From Siphonodentalium dalli (taxonomy: Eukaryota; Mollusca; Scaphopoda; Gadilida; Siphonodentaliidae), in NCBI GenBank assembly GCA_032622095.1, contig CP136066.1:112861319-112925318 (forward strand): 64,000 bases of DNA, read 5' to 3'. Numbering within the stretch: position 1 is the first letter of the stretch; each line of letters begins with the position of its first letter. This document shows, piece after piece, positions 59,990 through 64,000 of the stretch. A program made the translations under genes and the position numbers. The notes under the pieces are model-generated. The model was not told where the DNA came from and searched no databases. It saw nothing but the letters and a program-made list of their open reading frames with translations.

Positions 59990-61015
59990 TAAAAGAAGAA
60001 TGTCTGACATATATGGTAGTTACCACTGTGATGAAAATTGAAAATAGCTCGTTTAGAACGGACAATCCTTTTGAATGATGGCTCGATAAACGCTCAATTA
60101 AATCATAATTCGATTATGAAATATTCTGAACGAATTAGCGGATGGTATATGAGGAAACAGTTAACCCTCTCAGCATTTAACTTCGGAGGAAGATCTTGGT
60201 AAAATTCTCCACGAATACAGTAAGAGGAGTTGTTAAATACAAATTATCAAATAAATATCAAGTGCTATACTCCAATAATCGCATATAGAATACTATCACA
60301 GCCATATCCCACTATGTTCAGTTGCAGGCTTTCAAAAATTATCTTCCAATTTTCAAGAAGCCACAGACAAAAATATTCGAAAAAGTAACAATATTTCAAC
60401 TGCTATAAAGTCATGCAGTTCGTATCATCGCCTGTTCGTAACCTCTGGAAACATGACAATACGTACTCGATTCCGAGTAAAATGGATCACCTATATATAG
60501 TAACAGCTGTGATGGAAATTGTAAAAGCTCGTTCAGAACGGACAATACTTTTCATTGATGGCTCGATAAACGCACAATTAAATCATAATTCAAAAATGCT
60601 GAGCGAATAATATAGCGGTTAGTATATGAAGATATAGTGAACCCTCTGAGAATTTAACTTCAGATGGAAATAGTTGGTAAATTTATCCTTGGATACCATA
60701 ATAGGAATTTTTAATTTAAATTATCAAATGGGCTTAAATTATGTACACTTGCTATTTTATATGTACCCCAATTACCGAATATAGAATGATAATTTCACAA
60801 CCACATCCAACAGTGTATTGAGGATAGTTGTTTAGATATAATCATTTAAAACATATTTACCACGAAGCAACACATATATTAAACAATAAACAGGTAACAA
60901 GTCATTTCGTACCATCGTCAGCTCGTACCATTCCAAAAAGACAACCCGTACTCGATTTCGAGACAACAGGTAAACAATCTCGATCCGGGTCATATCGTTA
61001 TCTCGTAAGTCACCA
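59990..61015. repeat. Tandem duplication of a unit of about 485 bp
   Basis: Two diverged copies in direct orientation. Blocks such as AGAACGGACAATNCTTTT, GATGGCTCGATAAACGC and AATTAAATCATAATTC at about 60055-60115 recur at 60535-60590. TTAACCCTCT/GTGAACCCTCTGA, with AATTTAACTTC, recur near 60162 and 60640, and CGTACTCGATT recurs near 60463 and 60948. No protein is encoded. Confidence 0.75.
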
Positions 61016-62249
61016 TATACACTACACAGATTTATTTAGAACGTAGCTTGTTATCAGGGTATGAAGATACGATGTACCAAGTTGATTGTATAACCTCTTA
61101 CATTCGGAAATTTACATTTCGTGAAGTTTTCAGAGTGTTTTCAAATATCAAGTTTTGTCCACTAAATTAGCGGCGTTTCGAATTATATTCTGCACATGGA
61201 TATATGGGCACAACTAAAAGATGCTCTTACAAGGGGAGCGACTCTTACAAGTGTTATGAATTTTTTGGCCATGGTTTGTTCTGCGAGTATCGTTTATATT
61301 CGCTGAAATGAACCTCGTGATTTGTTTAAGGTTCACTTCTATAGGGAATTGATCAGAACATATTATGTCCCCTTATCACTGAATAGGTCCACGAGACCAG
61401 ACGGAAGTTCACTAACAATAGCCATACAATTTATAATAGCCGGCGCATGGAAATCAGAGAACACATACGAGAGAAAAAACAGACAGACAGAATAGGCTCC
61501 ATATTATCCAATTAAACTGAAAAGCAATCTACCTGATTCTGAGGTTAATCACGGGGAAATTATGCGAGAACAAAGCGAGTCGTAGTTTGTTCCTGATCGG
61601 GTATTCGTCCCATGGGTATGCCTCCATTAGTTAGTGACAGCATGCGCGCGCACCGTAACGCTGTGTCGTTCTAACCAATTTAGCCGTCACTAGTTTAACG
61701 TTCCGTGTTTTATTGCTTCAATTTACTCGCGATTAGTTCGGTTCAAACATCGACTGAATTATGCTTTGTTGGTTATTGAACTTATTAAAACGTTTTCCCA
61801 TATATTTTAATTTCTGTTATACCATTAATATTGAATGTTCGCATAGACATTTGTCGACAGCCTACTTATTTGAGGTATGAAAAGGTAAATTCAGTTTCCA
61901 AAGGAACTGATTTTTGTCTGGAGCGAATTCATAGTTCATATCGATTGATGAGGATTCCACATTGACGAAGAACATGGCGGAAGAATATAGGAGAAGGTTG
62001 TTTGAATGATTGGGGTTTAATGTCGTTTCTGTGGGATATACGCTATACATCACGCGTTATTACTTATCAGTTTAAATGGTGGAGGAATAAATACAAAAAA
62101 TCACAATGAAACTACACAATTGAACATTAAAACTGTCATAATTCGTTTCCCTTCACTTCGAAACATAAAGCAGCAGATCGTTCTCGGATGTTCAGCAGAG
62201 GTCACAACATTTCTGAGGTCCCGTCGCGAGCTTGGTGTCAGCCAAATAT
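61016..62249. other. Stretch without recognised features
   Basis: A GACAGACAG run at about 61482 and otherwise ordinary AT-rich DNA. Confidence 0.4.
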
Positions 62250-62377
62250 AAATCAAGAACTGACACACTTGCCCGGATCACACAAATCACTGATTACGGC
62301 CCTTTTACGCGAAAACAAATCGGATCTTATCTCGGGGATAGAACCAGCCATGCACATCCTTGCCAAATTGAGCCACC

Positions 62378-62379
<2 letters not shown>
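62250..62379 (-). mobile_element. tRNA-like SINE fragment
   Basis: On the minus strand TGGCTCAATTTGG (62375-62363, box A-like) is followed after about 17 bases by GGTTCTATCCC (62345-62335, box B-like). It adjoins the GA/CT microsatellite. The spacing is short for a tRNA, so this is at best a decayed SINE head. Confidence 0.4.
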
Positions 62380-62454
<75 letters not shown>

Positions 62455-62513
62455 CGAGAGAGAGAGAAGAGAGAGATATATATATATATATATAATATAT
62501 ATATATATATATA
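62380..62513. repeat. (AG)n followed by (TA)n microsatellite
   Basis: About 97 bases of AG repeat, then about 36 of TA repeat. Open frames through it are artefacts. Confidence 0.96.
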
Positions 62514-64000
62514 AAATATACACGCCCAACATTTTGCTACATGCCCAGTGAGATCTATGCAATCCCTTAAAATGTTATATAACTGACATTTGCTCGAGTT
62601 TATATAGCCTTCAGATATGTGGTAAAACAAATCGTGCAATAACTTGTGGCATATCTTCGGTCAAACTATAAACTAGAAAATGATTGATCACACATATTCT
62701 GTAATTCCAAAAGTAATCCTTCAAAAATGTGCCATAATCCAGAATAGACAGCTATTTATAAAGACTTTCATGAACATTGGCCACAATTTTTTTCAGAGAA
62801 TAATGGATATTAGTAATTCGTGTATTTATCGACCTATTTTAGTCACTGCATGGATTGTGACATGAATTCCAATTTTGACTTGAGGCCTGAGGATTATCGT
62901 AGGAGTATCTTTAATGCGATGGGTGGGGAGACATGTAGCTTCCGGGCACCGTCCAACGCAATGGCCATATAGTACTCAACTGCTGCAGTTACCAATTAAA
63001 GATTTGGCATTGCGACTTGATAACCAGCTTCGATTGTCAATTACAAGTTCCATGTCAAGATGGCTCCAGTGCAGATTCATTATTCTATTGAATGTTCTCT
63101 GAATATTCCCAGTCGCCCGGTCACGCGAACTAACTGATTAGGATAGCTCTAACAATCATATCTAAAAGTCTAACAATGCTGTCGATGGAATTTAATAAAC
63201 AGAATTGACTATTATTTCCTCATCGAATGATTAAATACACCGCGCGCGAGATAAACCCCAGTTATCCGAATCAATGTTATCACTTATAGTAGGTCTTTAC
63301 ACAAGCTACAAGCCCGTTCTCATCCTATTAGCCCTTAATTGTCATACTGCACGGGATAATTTTGATTATTTTCATAACAATTCTATTAATTGAAATCCTA
63401 TTAACTAAGTCGGGTCCACTGTGGAATACAGCTAATGTGTCTGCAAGCGTTCTGGGGGCAATGAATTTATATCGTCTGTCGATCGTAAGCGCGCGCACGA
63501 AATCTCGTTTTTCCACGTCGATTCGAGATTAGTTCTCGTTTACACTCGGGACCAGCTTTTAATTTGATGATAGGCCAATTGGTTGAGAGAACTATCTGTT
63601 CGGAGTTATTGATTCGAAAATTAATCAATCAGTGATGGAAACAAGCTAAAGTGATTGCGGTGGTGTGGCACCAGCATGCTCCCAGATCCATCTAGTTTTC
63701 GTGAAAATCAGAGCGTGCAACAACGACCATTACAAACCAATATTCTGCCATTAACAACAATTGGATGCAGCCATTGGAAAATTTTTAGCTTGTTTCATCG
63801 ACATAATAAAGTCTTTTGTATGAAATATTAAAACTAAAAAAAGTATGATCGAGTCTTTATCTCCCAGGCGTAAAGCTGATAATGGAGAGGCTCTGATTGG
63901 TTTTCAGTTTATCTAGTGACTGCGTGACAGGACGATATGTCGATATTTCTAGTGATAAAAATTCGAATGTCGTGTCGCATGGATAATTGGCAACAGGAAC
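62514..64000. other. Stretch at the right edge, no gene recognised
   Basis: AT-rich DNA. If the right Vsx gene extends beyond the window, this is intron or upstream DNA. No homeodomain or octapeptide exon is seen on the minus strand. Several TAATTA-like motifs occur, but they are expected by chance at this base composition. Confidence 0.4.

Overview
The window looks like animal nuclear DNA, AT-rich and intron-bearing, from a bilaterian invertebrate. The only confidently recognised host genes are Vsx/Chx10-type homeobox genes. The mix of several LINE families, some with CAAT-repeat 3' tails, many palindromic MITEs and several tandem arrays would fit a marine lophotrochozoan such as a mollusc or a relative. 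That placement is an inference. I see no bacterial features: no operons, rRNA, CRISPR array or riboswitch.

Host genes. Both lie on the minus strand near the two edges. At 3.0-3.5 kb is a first coding exon with the Vsx octapeptide-type motif (FAIQEILGL) and a good splice donor; the rest of that gene must lie to the left of the window. At 55.6-57.4 kb are the last two exons of a second Vsx-type gene: the end of the homeodomain ([10 protein letters not shown]), the CVC domain, and a C-terminal exon with an OAR-like motif. Its N-terminal exons must lie to the right, and I found none of them in the 6.6 kb of upstream sequence present. The simplest reading is two Vsx paralogs in tandem, head to tail, with about 52 kb between them.

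Between them is mostly repeat. 7-9 kb: tandem array of units of about 150-165 bp. 11.4-13.0 kb: TTAA-flanked element. 13.6-13.8 kb: LINE 3' end, CT microsatellite and tRNA-like SINE head. 16.0-17.1 kb: LINE 3' end with a 25-bp target duplication, then a 122-bp tandem repeat. 18.9-20.6 kb: decayed LINE. 21.8-28.3 kb: three-level nested LINE insertion whose order can be read from target duplications and rejoined reading frames. 30-34.3 kb: small MITEs and an array built on the palindrome GGACTTAAGTCC. 35 kb: 42-bp minisatellite. 41.5-43.6 kb: TTAA-flanked element carrying a 175-bp repeat family and a GC-rich palindrome. 45.9-51.6 kb: long foldback-like element. 53.5 and 54.7 kb: small DNA-transposon derivatives.

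Upstream of the second Vsx (58-61 kb, probably intronic) are two hAT-like palindromic MITEs, each with a perfect 8-bp target duplication, and a tandem duplication of about 485 bp. The remaining unique stretches may hold regulatory DNA of the Vsx pair, but nothing in the sequence alone proves that.
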